Part shown: positions 7,587 through 16,761 of the stretch, piece by piece | Numbering within the stretch: position 1 is the first letter of the stretch | Layout of the letters: the number at the start of each line of letters is the position of its first letter | Source: Treponema sp. | GTDB taxonomy: Bacteria > Spirochaetota > Spirochaetia > Treponematales > Treponemataceae | Direction of reading: 5' to 3' | Assembly (NCBI GenBank): GCA_017935745.1 | Contig: JAGBGX010000007.1 | Location: 1-64,000, forward strand | Length of the DNA stretch: 64,000 nucleotides | Notes under the pieces: model-generated | What the model was told of the DNA's origin: nothing | Databases searched by the model: none | Seen by the model: only the letters and a program-made list of their open reading frames with translations | Translations under genes and position numbers: made by a program

Positions 7587-9059
7587 ATGAGCCGAAAGAT
7601 TTTATTCATGCTGAAAATCAGTGTCCTTCTTTTGCTGACGGGGGGGGTACTTTTCTCCTGTGAAAACATAACCGGTTCAGATTCCGAAGGAGATTCCGGC
7701 TCTCAAAAAACGGTCTGGGAAGGCTCGCAGGAACTCACGTGGGATACAAACGTATCAATTCCTGCTGAAGAATTTTCGGACGCGGCGGACGGAAGCCAGC
7801 TGATTCTTTCTGTTTCTGAAATCGCTTCCGCTGAATATCATAGCATCAAAATCTATGAAAATTCCACCGGCACGTGGAAATTCCTCTCATCGGGAACTGT
7901 CTCCGGTGCGGAACTGTCGGGAGACGGAACGAATCAGACTTTTGTTCCGTCCTCGGACACTATCACGTACACCCTCAGCAGTTCAGAGGCGCAGGCACTG
8001 AAATCCGGCGGGCTGTACATCAACGGCTATGGCGTAACGCTGGCAAAAGTCGTGCTTGCCGTAAAAGGCGAATCGGGCGGAAACGCAGGTGAAGACAAAA
8101 ACGATGAACCGTCAAATCCGCCGCCTGTTTTCCCGTCAGAAACTCCGGCCGCGAACCACGGAAAGCTGCACGTTTCCGGCGCGTACTTATATGACGAGCA
8201 TGACCAGAAATATCAATTGTACGGAATGTCAACGCACGGAATCAACTTCGGAAACGAAATGAGCCGCTACGTCAGCAAGGAGGCGTTCCAAACGCTCCGC
8301 GATGACTGGAACACAAACTGCGTGCGTCTCGTGCTGTACCCGAAAGATTACAACGGCTACTGCAACGGCGGAGATAAAACGAAATTGAAACAGCTCGTCT
8401 GCGACGGAATCGACTATGCAACGGAGCTTGGCATGTACGTCCTTGTGGACTGGCACGTTCACAACTACAATCCGAAAGACACGCAGTCAGAAGCAATCAT
8501 GTTCCTTAGTGAAATCTCAAAAAAATACGCAGCTTACGGAAACGTCCTCTACGAAATCTGCAACGAGCCGACCAACTCTCCGTGGAGTTCCGCAATCAAG
8601 CCGTATGCGCAGGCAGTGATTCCTGCAATCCGAAAGAACGCGCCGGATGCCGTGATTATCGTCGGAACAAACACGTGGTCTCAGGACTTGGACGAAGCGT
8701 GGGCGGACAAGCTGAATTTTGAAAACGTGATGTACACATTCCACTTCTACGCCGGAACTCACTCCAGCTTGAAGTCGCGTGTCGAAACTGCCGTAAAAAA
8801 CGGAATGCCGGTATTCATCACCGAATTCGGAACGTGCGATGCAAGCGGCAACGGCGGATTCAACGAGGCGGAATCGAACAGCTGGTTCGCTCTGATGAAA
8901 ACGTACAACATCAGCCATCTGAACTGGAGCTTGTGCAACAAAAGCGAAACCGCAAGCGCAATCAGCACAGGCTGCCAAAAGACAAGCGGCTGGGCGGAAA
9001 GCGACTTGACGCAATCAGGCAAGCTGATTCGCAGACATTTCAGAAGCCTTACGCGGTAA
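7587..9059 (+). CDS. Glycoside hydrolase family 5 cellulase, lipoprotein
   Basis: 490 residues. A lipobox-type leader (LLLTGGVLFSC) anchors it to a membrane. Residues about 25-150 form a beta-rich domain of unknown, possibly carbohydrate-binding, function, followed by an acidic Pro-rich linker. The GH5 catalytic domain occupies residues about 185-485: THGINFG, the acid/base Glu327 in YEICNEP and the nucleophile Glu413 in VFITEFGT. The predicted activity is endo-beta-1,4-glucanase on plant glucans. GAGG five bases before the ATG at 7587 decides the start over the GTG at 7581. Confidence 0.88.
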   Translation: MSRKILFMLKISVLLLLTGGVLFSCENITGSDSEGDSGSQKTVWEGSQELTWDTNVSIPAEEFSDAADGSQLILSVSEIASAEYHSIKIYENSTGTWKFLSSGTVSGAELSGDGTNQTFVPSSDTITYTLSSSEAQALKSGGLYINGYGVTLAKVVLAVKGESGGNAGEDKNDEPSNPPPVFPSETPAANHGKLHVSGAYLYDEHDQKYQLYGMSTHGINFGNEMSRYVSKEAFQTLRDDWNTNCVRLVLYPKDYNGYCNGGDKTKLKQLVCDGIDYATELGMYVLVDWHVHNYNPKDTQSEAIMFLSEISKKYAAYGNVLYEICNEPTNSPWSSAIKPYAQAVIPAIRKNAPDAVIIVGTNTWSQDLDEAWADKLNFENVMYTFHFYAGTHSSLKSRVETAVKNGMPVFITEFGTCDASGNGGFNEAESNSWFALMKTYNISHLNWSLCNKSETASAISTGCQKTSGWAESDLTQSGKLIRRHFRSLTR

Positions 9060-9091
9060 GGAATCTACGCGGAGCGGCAAGCCTGCCCCAT

Positions 9092-10399
9092 CTACTCGTG
9101 AATCCAAACCAGCTCGATGCCTTCCGGTTTTCCGAGGTTGCGGGAGTACTGTTTTTGGGCGGCGTTGTTCCAGTGTTCGTGAACGCCGAGGTTTGCGGCG
9201 GCATTTCCGTTTCCGTCCGTGTACTGTGTTCCCGAGGGAGGCGCTCCGACAAGTCCTGCTTCGTGCAGGTAGTTCTCATTGGTGATGTCGGCAGCCGAAG
9301 GATTGCTTTCTGTTACTGCCGGCTCGTTGTTCAGAAAATCCGCTCCGACAGAATCGATTGCAACCGGGTCCTGCGACACAAAAATGCTTGCGGTGTAGTT
9401 TCCGTTGAACGGAGGCTGCTGCCACTTGGAATTCCGCCCGGTAATGGACGAGCCTTCGCTCGGAGCGCAAATCAGTGCGTCCAGCATGTACAGGACAGTC
9501 TTTCCGCCAAGAGCGGCGTTCGCCATCAAATCCACAATCGGACTGTAGATGCCCATCTGTGATTTTGTGAGCCACTGATGAAGTCCCGCTTTTTCCGGCG
9601 GACGCATTCTGTTTCCGTTGATGAATGAGCCGAAGTGGTTCTTGCCGCACAGCGTGATGCCGTAGCTGTGTCCTTTCAGATTGGCAAGGTTGATGATGTA
9701 TGTCGCCCCGGTAACGCAGGCGGGCAGATAATTGGCCGTGCCGCTGAATGTGTGCGACCACCTGATTGGGGCGGCTGTGTCCGCCGTTCCGTTGTTTCTT
9801 CCGACAAACTGAATTCCGCCGAGAATTCCTTCCGTACACAGATTCACCATGTAATCGGGGAAAATGCGGGACACGTCGTAAACCGTAATGTCAGACGGGT
9901 TAACGCCGCCTTCCTGCACAAGGGAAGTGAGCAGGGCCTTGAGCAGCACGGGATTTGTGTAGCTCATCTGCGTCTTGCCGGAAAAATCGTCGCCGAAAAC
10001 TGCCGAGCCGTTTATGTTGGCTTTGACTGCAATTTTCTCGCCCGTCGCATAGCCGCCGTCCATGCCGCGTGATTTTTTGTGTGCCGCAAACAGGGCGTTC
10101 CATCCGGCTTTCGCTGTCTTTGCGCCGCCGAGAGACGCGATGCTTGCGTTCACCATATTCAAGATGACATCCTCGTCAAAATGCTCTGTCTCCCACCACC
10201 AGCCGCTGCCGTCCCATTCCACGGAGGCAGGATTGTACGACCACACCACACGTCCCGGCATCGCACCGATGCCCGTTCCATACGGCTCATGCCGCGGATA
10301 GCCGCCCGGCACGCTGCGGCCGTTTGATTTATCAGTTTCGCATGCCGCCAATCTGAACAAAAGAAAACCGGCGGCGAACATCAGCAGTGCTTTTTGCAT
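9092..10399 (-). CDS. DUF362 domain lipoprotein
   Basis: 435 residues with a lipoprotein-like leader (FAAGFLLFRLAAC). The DUF362 pattern is seen in KIAVKANINGS, YTNPVLLKALLTSLV, ITVYDVSRIFPDY, IINLANLKGHSYGITLCGKNHFGS and QDPVAIDSVGADFL. The family is widespread and often linked to iron-sulfur or redox proteins, but its function is not known; no Cys-rich ferredoxin part is present here. AGGAG before the ATG at 10399 supports that start over one 24 bases upstream. It converges on the cellulase gene with a 32-base gap. Confidence 0.75.
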   Translation of the reverse strand: MQKALLMFAAGFLLFRLAACETDKSNGRSVPGGYPRHEPYGTGIGAMPGRVVWSYNPASVEWDGSGWWWETEHFDEDVILNMVNASIASLGGAKTAKAGWNALFAAHKKSRGMDGGYATGEKIAVKANINGSAVFGDDFSGKTQMSYTNPVLLKALLTSLVQEGGVNPSDITVYDVSRIFPDYMVNLCTEGILGGIQFVGRNNGTADTAAPIRWSHTFSGTANYLPACVTGATYIINLANLKGHSYGITLCGKNHFGSFINGNRMRPPEKAGLHQWLTKSQMGIYSPIVDLMANAALGGKTVLYMLDALICAPSEGSSITGRNSKWQQPPFNGNYTASIFVSQDPVAIDSVGADFLNNEPAVTESNPSAADITNENYLHEAGLVGAPPSGTQYTDGNGNAAANLGVHEHWNNAAQKQYSRNLGKPEGIELVWIHE

Positions 10400-10411
10400 A
10401 TCTGTTCTCCT

Positions 10412-10666
10412 GTAAGAAGGCAAGAAAATTGTTTCAACAATCTTCTTGCCTTCTTACGCACATTCGCAATGAAATGAGAATGTGCAGTTGATAAAGAAGT
10501 TCGCAATGCGAACTTGGAGTAGATAAAAGCCGCACTATTTTAGCGGCTTTTATCTTACACTCCTGTAAAAAGGCAATGAGGAAGTCCGCGACGCGAACTT
10601 GTGAATAAAAACGCTGACGTGAGAATTTGCTCCGGCAAATTCTCATTAGCAAATCGCAAGATTTGC
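10412..10666. repeat. Cluster of six tandem hairpins
   Basis: The whole gap between two minus-strand genes is filled by hairpins: 10412-10457 (15-bp perfect stem plus inner pairs), 10458-10485 (GCACATTC, loop GCAATGAAATGA, GAATGTGC), 10497-10515 (AAGTTC-GCAATGC-GAACTT), 10522-10554 (GATAAAAGCCGC / GCGGCTTTTATC), 10621-10644 (GAGAATTTGC / GCAAATTCTC) and 10649-10666 (GCAAATC-GCAA-GATTTGC). One may act as terminator for the downstream reductase gene, but six in a row is not explained by termination. Confidence 0.65.
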
Positions 10667-10684
10667 GTCCTGTTTAGTCCGCGT

Positions 10685-11308
10685 TCACCGTATAAAATTT
10701 GTCCGGGCTGACGTTTCCGCTTTTGGTGCTGCTATGCCTGACTTTTTGCCCGCTTCGATGCACTGCACTATCCACGCCAGATTGCGGGCAAGATTCCGCA
10801 TTGTCTGCATTCCTTCCAAGTCCTGCACGGTTTCTTCGGGCGTGTTGCCGTGAACCATATTCCAGTACGTGGAAGAAATAACGGGCATTTGATTTTGGGT
10901 GAAATACGTGCTCAGTGTTTCGAGCGAGGCCGTTGTACCTGCCCTGCGTGCGGACACAATGACGGCGACGGGCTTTTGTGCAAACTGTCCGCCTGCCGCA
11001 TAAAAAAGCCTGTCCATCGCAGACAATATCCGTCCCGACGGATGGGCATAATAGACGGGTGCTCCGAACACAAAGCCGTCCGCAGACTTCGCTTTTTCTA
11101 TCCATTCGTTTACGCAGTCGTTATTGAAGACGCACTTGCCTTTTCCTGCACAGCCGCCGCAGCCGATACAATCCTGAACGGGTTTGTTTCCGATTTGCAG
11201 AATTTCCGTTTCAATGTTTTCGGCGTTCAGCGTTTTTGCAATTTCCGAAAGAGCGGTAAACGTGCAGCCGTTCGCTCTCGGGCTTCCGTTAAAAAGCAGT
11301 ACTTTCAT
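10685..11308 (-). CDS. NADPH-dependent FMN reductase / flavodoxin-fold oxidoreductase
   Basis: 207 residues. The N-terminal FMN phosphate-binding loop is LLFNGSPRANGCTF; a Cys-rich CIGCGGCAGKGKC follows at about residues 47-59, then DCVNEWIEKAKSADGFVFGAPVYYA, as in iron-sulfur flavoproteins and multimeric flavodoxin WrbA-like enzymes. The Cys segment could bind an iron-sulfur cluster. Substrate unknown. The start has an ACGAGG ribosome site. It is a single gene, flanked by hairpin clusters. Confidence 0.8.
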   Translation of the reverse strand: MKVLLFNGSPRANGCTFTALSEIAKTLNAENIETEILQIGNKPVQDCIGCGGCAGKGKCVFNNDCVNEWIEKAKSADGFVFGAPVYYAHPSGRILSAMDRLFYAAGGQFAQKPVAVIVSARRAGTTASLETLSTYFTQNQMPVISSTYWNMVHGNTPEETVQDLEGMQTMRNLARNLAWIVQCIEAGKKSGIAAPKAETSARTNFIR

Positions 11309-11395
11309 TTTTACACCTCGTGTTTTTTACTTACCATTAATTTCAGGTGGCTTTTGCTAAAACCGCGTATTTTGTGTGCTGCACCAGAAGCTGCG

Positions 11396-11872
11396 TTACT
11401 TCAGGCTGAGCGTAACGCGCACATGTCCGCTTCCGAGAATTGATTTTAATTCTGCCTTCTGGACGTTTTCGATTTTTCCGAGCGGCGTGAAGTTCCATGA
11501 ATTCCTGTCGTAGTAGATGACGAAATTCCGTCCCTGATACAGAATCAGGTCGCCTGCGTCAGTATCTGTCGGTGTGTCGTTCCGCGGAAGCGAAAAGCCT
11601 AAATCAGCCACTTTCTCAAAGCCGCCGTAGTCGTCCATGGCGAGCGTAATTTCGCCGCCTGAAAGCCGCTCAAGCAATGCCCGCGACGAGGAATTGTCGT
11701 ACAGGACGGCGCTCATCTTCCGTTCGCCTGATGCGGCCGAAACCGCAATTTCAATCCGTCCGCAGACGCTCATTTCATTCTCCGTTTTCGTATCTCCCGA
11801 TTCAGCTGATGCACACGACAAAAGCACGGCTGACAACGCCGCAAGCAGCACGATGATTTTGAATGCATTCAT
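11396..11872 (-). CDS. Lipoprotein with a cyclophilin-like domain
   Basis: 158 residues. The leader ends in a lipobox (LSAVLLSC). The mature part has the cyclophilin-like fold pattern of PF18050 (YDNSSSRALLERL, then LPRNDTPTDTDAGDLILYQGRNFVIYYDRNSWNFTPLGKI). These proteins are small and periplasmic in bacteria and have no proven activity. The open frame continues 309 bases upstream, but that part is the hairpin-rich gap; the ATG at 11872 starts the signal sequence and has a GGGGG ribosome site. Confidence 0.7.
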   Translation of the reverse strand: MNAFKIIVLLAALSAVLLSCASAESGDTKTENEMSVCGRIEIAVSAASGERKMSAVLYDNSSSRALLERLSGGEITLAMDDYGGFEKVADLGFSLPRNDTPTDTDAGDLILYQGRNFVIYYDRNSWNFTPLGKIENVQKAELKSILGSGHVRVTLSLK

Positions 11873-11942
11873 ACAAGCCCCCTGTTTGATGCGCTGATTG
11901 CAACGGAGCTTCCCGCGCAAGGGATGCGGAGGGCGCGAAGCG

Positions 11943-12065
11943 GTTGCCGCAGGCAACGGAGCCGCGCAAGACGGCGGAACCCGCACAAAAGGCTTTGCCT
12001 TTTGTGGTACGAGTTTGCAATGCAAACTCGCAGCCAAGCCCGGTGGCTTTGCCGGACGCAAAGCC
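11943..12065. repeat. Cluster of four short hairpins
   Basis: 11943-11957 (GTTGCC-GCA-GGCAAC), 11984-12006 (CACAAAA / TTTTGTG around GGCTTTGCC), 12010-12030 (CGAGTTT-GCAATGC-AAACTCG) and 12045-12065 (GGCTTTGC-CGGAC-GCAAAGCC), with no long spacers. They lie in the 214-base gap between a frameshifted hydrolase gene and the lipoprotein gene. Loop GCAATGC is shared with the hairpin at 10497-10515. Confidence 0.6.
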
Positions 12066-12086
12066 ATGCGCCCGAATGTGAAGGCT

Positions 12087-13131
12087 CTACTTGAGGTTTT
12101 CGGTGAAGAACGATTCGATTTTGTCGAACGGGATTTTGTCCTTGTTGTCGTATAGGTCGCAGTGGCTCGCGCCAGGGACAATCACCAGCTCCTTGTTGCT
12201 TCCTTTCAGCTTTTTGAACGTGTCCTCGCCGAAGTAGCGGCTGTGGGCGTTCTCGCCGTGGACGACAAGCACCGCGCTTTCGATTTCGTCGGCATAGGCG
12301 AACAGCTTTGTGTTCAGGAGCGATGTTGCGGCCTGCACCGCCCAGCCGCCGTTCGAGTTGAGCGAGCGTTCATGGTAGCCGCGCGGCGTCTTGTAGTAGG
12401 CGTAGTAGTCCTTGACGAACTGGGGCGCGTCCTCGGGAAGCGGATCGACGACTCCGCCTGCGAGCGCGTATGTTCCTGCGGCGAAGTCCTTGGTGCGCTG
12501 TGCCGAAAGCGCGCGGCGGAAGTTCTGCCGGGACTCCGCGCTGTCGTTCGCGTCGAAGTAGCCGTTCGCGGTGTTGCGGGCGAGGTCGTACATTGTGGAG
12601 GCGACCGTAGCCTTGATTCTCGGGTCGATTGCCGCCGCGTTGACCGCCATGCCGCCCCAGCCGCAGATTCCGACGATGCCGATTTTCTCCGGGTCGATGT
12701 TCTTCTGGACGGAAAGGAAGTCAACCGCCGCCTGAAAGTCCTCGGTGTTGATGTCGGGCGAATTCATGTACCTCGGCTCGCCGCCGCTTTCGCCCGTGAA
12801 CGACGGGTCGAACGCCAGCGCGACAAATCCGCGTGAGGCAAGCTCGGCAGCGTACAGCCCGGAAGCCTGCTCCTTCACTGCCCCGAACGGACCGGAAACG
12901 GCGATGCCCGCCGCCTTCCCCCTTCAGTCCCTTAGGCGTGTACAAGTCGCCCGCAATCTCGATTCCGAAATGGTTCTTGAAGCGGACTTTCGTGCGGACA
13001 ACGCCGTCCGAAAGCTCAAATGTGTAGTGTTCCTTCATCTTTTTCTCCCTCGGCTTTGCGAATGCCGCCGTGCTCGCCAGAACACAAAGCGCCGCCGCAC
13101 AAACCGATTTTTTCAGTGTCTTGCAGTTCAT
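12087..13131 (-). pseudogene. Exported alpha/beta hydrolase, broken by a 1-base frameshift
   Basis: The first part (from 13131) has a signal peptide ending ASTAAFA and then the segment FKNHFGIEIAGDLYTPKGLKGEG. After this the reading passes into a second frame that continues AVSGPFGAVKEQASGLYAAELASRGF and ends at 12087. The second part carries the nucleophile elbow GICGWGG (an unusual Cys or Gly-rich elbow in place of GxSxG), and the catalytic His in PGASHCDLY. Removing one G within the G-rich stretch 12907-12922 restores a single frame of about 347 residues. Either a real inactivating mutation or a sequencing error in a G run. Confidence 0.75.
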
Positions 13132-13282
13132 ACATGCTCCTTGAAAAAAGTGATTTTATAACTGAATAATAATCAGGCGGAAACTGAATAGCAAATACTT
13201 TGTTTTTATATTGATATATGCTTAGGGAGCATTTGTTATTGCCATCAGACAATCGTTTAGAGCGTGTATATATTTGTTCTTA

Positions 13283-13312
13283 TTGAAAATCCATAGAAAT
13301 CTCTGCTATACT
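13283..13312 (+). promoter_or_regulatory. Promoter of the GNAT-membrane protein gene
   Basis: TTGAAA (13283-13288), 18-base spacer, TATACT (13307-13312), 24 bases before the ATG at 13337, with GAGG as ribosome site. The remaining 13140-13280 gap is AT-rich and shows nothing else. Confidence 0.5.
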
Positions 13313-13336
13313 TTATGAACATAAAACGAGGCAAAC

Positions 13337-15550
13337 ATGGCAGAAATTGAGATTTTGAAATGGCAGGAAGGCAAGAATCTGAAGGAACTGAGCCGAGAGC
13401 AGATTTTCGATGCAATACAAAAAATCGATCATGCTGTTTTTCACGAGAACGGACTTGCGACAAAAGAAAGCGACATCGCCCGCTATGAGGCTTACAAGGA
13501 TTCCTATATTTTTGCACTCGCTGAAAATGAAATCGTCGGCTATGTCTGCTATTTTTCGATAACGAAAGATTTTTATAAAAAAATCATAAAAGGCGAGGAT
13601 GTCTATGACGGAAACATCACACCGGCAGAGATTTGCAGCTTAAATGAGAAGGGGAACTATATGTTCCTTCTGTCGGTGGCAATTCTTCCCGCTTTCCAAA
13701 AGCAGGGCATTTCAAAACGCTTTTCCAAGCTCCTGAGCACGGAATTTAAAAACATCAATAGTATAGAAGATATTGTTTCGTATGCATTTACTTCCGGCGG
13801 AGAGCATTTTTTGAATTCCCTCGGACTTACATCGGTCAAGGATATGGAAGACGGCATAAAACTGATGAGGCAGAATGACAACTTTGACTTGGTGCTGGCA
13901 ATTCCGTGTGCCGTATCGCACAAAAACAAGAAAAACATAAAGACATATGTGAAAGAAAACAATCTGCTTCGTGATGTCGAAACGCGGTTTAAAAATCTTG
14001 TCCGGGATCTTCCTGTATCCGAACAAGAGAAAGAAAAGTATGATGACTATTTTGATGAAAAATACGGAACAATTCTATCAAAACCATTTTTTCGGAAGAA
14101 AAGCAAGCGTGAAAAAGACGATCTGCTGATTTTGGCTACAGGCTTGTCCTCTTTGGAAGGAATGGAGAACGGCAAGGACATAAGGAACCAGACAAAAGAC
14201 GGAAAAAACCGCATATTGCATTATGCAAAGGTATTTTGCAAACAGCTGGAAGAACACAGCGACTATGAACTGATTTTCAATGACAACAACAGCAACATCA
14301 AGACGGAACGGACGCCCATTTTGTTTGGGCAGGTGCTACTTTATAATGATGACAAAAACAGCAAATTCATACAGCAATGCGCCTACAATTTCTTTTGCGT
14401 TCTCAGCGAACTGACTATTGACAAAGACAAGTCATTCAAAAACGATGCTTTCAATATCATTTATTTTGTTGTCCCGGATATCAGCTATGACGACTTGACA
14501 CTGCTGATGGATCAGTCCCATGAAATTTGGTGCAGCATTCCCGGCATGAATGCCGAATCCATCGTGCTGAATACATACAAACAGCAGCAGCTTGAGAAAC
14601 AGGAAGAAGACGAGCCATATCATCTGATTCTGACGGATTTTCTGGCAAGCATCGGATATGTGTACTTTGGAAAAATATACCGTATCATATTTTCTGATAT
14701 GGCTCAATTTATGTCAATTGAAAATAACAGCAAAAAGATGCTGAACTTGCTGGCATCAGAAAATTATACAGCCTCGGAATCCGATCATCAAATTACATTG
14801 TCAGAAACGAGCAGCGAATACACAGTAAGCCGCAAGAATTATTCCACGCCGTTCAGGCTGGCGAAAAAAGAAAAATTTTTCGAGGATTTCAATATGTATA
14901 ATTCATACAAAGCATACGCCTCGCTCTATTCCTATTATTATATAATTTCAGAAGGTGAGCCAAAGACTGACTTTTGGAACAGGATTTCTCCTGACTCCAA
15001 GAACCAAAACTTCAGCAGCGAGGCAAACATACTTTTTATACTTGAGACGGAACTGTTCAAAATAACAGCCTGCCTTATTCTAAGCAGGGATATCAATGAA
15101 CAGATGAAATATCCTGACATGGATGAAATCAGGACTATGTTCGTGCGGTTTATCAATACAAAGCCGCTGTTTGAAAAATTGCAGTACCGCTATTTGGGCG
15201 CACAAAAGGAGGCGAACTTTATTTTCAATCAGTTCCAGATAGGCAGCATCCTTGCGGAACATGACAAGTCCAAGGAGCTGCTGAAGAATTATGCCGAAGT
15301 CGCCAATTCCATCCGTGCCAATAAAAATGCAAAGATACTGAATTTCATCGGAATCATTTTCACCTTTATTGCAGGCTGCGGAACTCTTGTCAACATTCCA
15401 AAAATAATGACTGATGACAAATTCAAATTATGCACACGGGAGCATATTCTTCCGATTGCGGTTTTTGCTATAATAATCATACTATTTTTCTTAACACCGA
15501 TAGTACGGTTTGTCAAAAAATGTATAGCCCGCATAAAGGCAAAGGAATAG
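13337..15550 (+). CDS. Large protein with N-terminal GNAT-like domain and C-terminal membrane hairpin
   Basis: 737 residues. Residues about 1-190 look like a GNAT acetyltransferase: an ENEIVGYVCYFS strand, then LLSVAILPAFQKQGISKRF, the acetyl-CoA-binding motif with Q-x-x-G. Residues about 240-670 have no family I recognise. Two hydrophobic segments near the C-terminus (ILNFIGIIFTFIAGCGTLV, and ILPIAVFAIIIILFFL) are separated by a short loop, so the protein is probably membrane-anchored with the bulk in the cytoplasm. Lower GC than upstream genes. It faces the DUF488 module tail to tail and may belong to the same accessory region. Function unknown. Confidence 0.55.
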   Translation: MAEIEILKWQEGKNLKELSREQIFDAIQKIDHAVFHENGLATKESDIARYEAYKDSYIFALAENEIVGYVCYFSITKDFYKKIIKGEDVYDGNITPAEICSLNEKGNYMFLLSVAILPAFQKQGISKRFSKLLSTEFKNINSIEDIVSYAFTSGGEHFLNSLGLTSVKDMEDGIKLMRQNDNFDLVLAIPCAVSHKNKKNIKTYVKENNLLRDVETRFKNLVRDLPVSEQEKEKYDDYFDEKYGTILSKPFFRKKSKREKDDLLILATGLSSLEGMENGKDIRNQTKDGKNRILHYAKVFCKQLEEHSDYELIFNDNNSNIKTERTPILFGQVLLYNDDKNSKFIQQCAYNFFCVLSELTIDKDKSFKNDAFNIIYFVVPDISYDDLTLLMDQSHEIWCSIPGMNAESIVLNTYKQQQLEKQEEDEPYHLILTDFLASIGYVYFGKIYRIIFSDMAQFMSIENNSKKMLNLLASENYTASESDHQITLSETSSEYTVSRKNYSTPFRLAKKEKFFEDFNMYNSYKAYASLYSYYYIISEGEPKTDFWNRISPDSKNQNFSSEANILFILETELFKITACLILSRDINEQMKYPDMDEIRTMFVRFINTKPLFEKLQYRYLGAQKEANFIFNQFQIGSILAEHDKSKELLKNYAEVANSIRANKNAKILNFIGIIFTFIAGCGTLVNIPKIMTDDKFKLCTREHILPIAVFAIIIILFFLTPIVRFVKKCIARIKAKE

Positions 15551-15576
15551 ACTGCGGGTAAATGACAAGGCTTTAT

Positions 15577-16278
15577 TTATTTGAAATACTCTTCATCAAA
15601 AATTGCTTCATAAACAATGTTCCCATAAGGCAATAAAAAACTTGAAGGACCTTTTTCAGGATCATTTTTTGCAGTTGCAATGCCATAGACGACTAAATTA
15701 TTTAAATAAGAATCCTGCATAGCATTAAAAATAGTATCAGCATCATTACCGCAGGCAGAGTGCCGATCAACAAATTTGCCATATTTTTTGTGAAAATCAG
15801 ATTCTGCAAAAAGATACTTATCTTGTCCTAAATAAATCAAGAGAAGTACTTCAATCTCATTTAACAGAGATATTATTTTTAGCACAGCTTCTTTCTGAAT
15901 ATCTTCAATATCAGAATTCATAATAGCATTAAAAATATAAAAGGCATAGCAATGATGTTTTATCTTTGATTCCGTTTGCATTGAATAAAGAATTGCATTT
16001 TCAAATAGCAAGGCATCCTGTTTATCCTTAGTGATTTTTTCTTTCCATTCGTCCAGCATTGTTATTTGTCTTTCCAGTTTTGAAATACAGCCGGCAAGTT
16101 CTTTTATAAAACTGACAATCCTCTCTTTTCTGTTATCAGGAATAAAAAAGTTGATTGCCTCTGCAATTCCTGTTCCTATTATGGGAATAGAACCACAAGC
16201 TATTGATATGACGCTTCTTGTTATTTCTAAAGCTTTATCTTTTGAGCTTTCATCAAGGATTTCTGTTTCCAATGCCAT
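15577..16278 (-). CDS. Uncharacterised protein with a Gly-rich hydrophobic helix
   Basis: 233 residues. Near the N-terminus is a hydrophobic stretch with helix-breaking glycines, SIACGSIPIIGTGIAEAINFFIP (residues about 27-49), followed by basic residues and a coiled-coil-prone helix (ELAGCISKLERQITMLDEW). Such helices are common in membrane-inserting proteins of bacterial accessory islands. The rest is helical and acidic with no known domain. It begins 33 bases after the second DUF488 gene, on the same strand, and is probably co-transcribed. The start has a plausible but weak ribosome site. Confidence 0.45.
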   Translation of the reverse strand: MALETEILDESSKDKALEITRSVISIACGSIPIIGTGIAEAINFFIPDNRKERIVSFIKELAGCISKLERQITMLDEWKEKITKDKQDALLFENAILYSMQTESKIKHHCYAFYIFNAIMNSDIEDIQKEAVLKIISLLNEIEVLLLIYLGQDKYLFAESDFHKKYGKFVDRHSACGNDADTIFNAMQDSYLNNLVVYGIATAKNDPEKGPSSFLLPYGNIVYEAIFDEEYFK

Positions 16279-16311
16279 TTTCCACTTCTAAATCAAATTG
16301 TATCTGCACAT

Positions 16312-16761
16312 TTAAATCAAGTGAATAACAGAAAAGCAGCTGCCCATTTCTTTATTAAGATATTCTGCGGCAAGCCTTCGATGACAAAAATCAGGATTTT
16401 TTTCAGAACAAAGCAGAACAGAATCTTTTAAAGTTTCTTTTGTCATACATTTTTCAACGCCCCGCTTATGCAGTAATTTCAAATAGCTTGATTCATACTC
16501 TTCCCAAGTAATTTTTTTATGCTTATAGTTATCAAGAATATCTTTTGTCGGTGCTAATTCAGGGAAATAAAAATAATCCCAATGTAATATAGTTTTTAGA
16601 AAAAAAGATAAGTCATTTTTCTTGGTAAATCCGGACAATTGGGAAACATTGTTTAATCTTATATCTATTATCTTGTTTGCAGAGGAATGTTTCAATGTAT
16701 TAAAAAAATATTCTGCGGATTTCTCTGTATATCCAATTGTATACAAATTAAGCATAGGCAA
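16312..16761 (-). CDS. DUF488 family protein (second copy)
   Basis: 149 residues. DUF488 signatures: the N-terminal YTIGYTEKSAEYFFNTLK, then IIDIRLNNVS, and the C-terminal LLCSEKNPDFCHRRLAAEYL, with the conserved Cys, Glu and CHR. It is shorter and more diverged than its neighbour. Its first 14 bases overlap the end of the upstream DUF488 gene, so the two are translationally coupled. DUF488 biochemistry is unresolved; family members are often found beside nucleic-acid-related genes. Confidence 0.75.
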   Translation of the reverse strand: MPMLNLYTIGYTEKSAEYFFNTLKHSSANKIIDIRLNNVSQLSGFTKKNDLSFFLKTILHWDYFYFPELAPTKDILDNYKHKKITWEEYESSYLKLLHKRGVEKCMTKETLKDSVLLCSEKNPDFCHRRLAAEYLNKEMGSCFSVIHLI

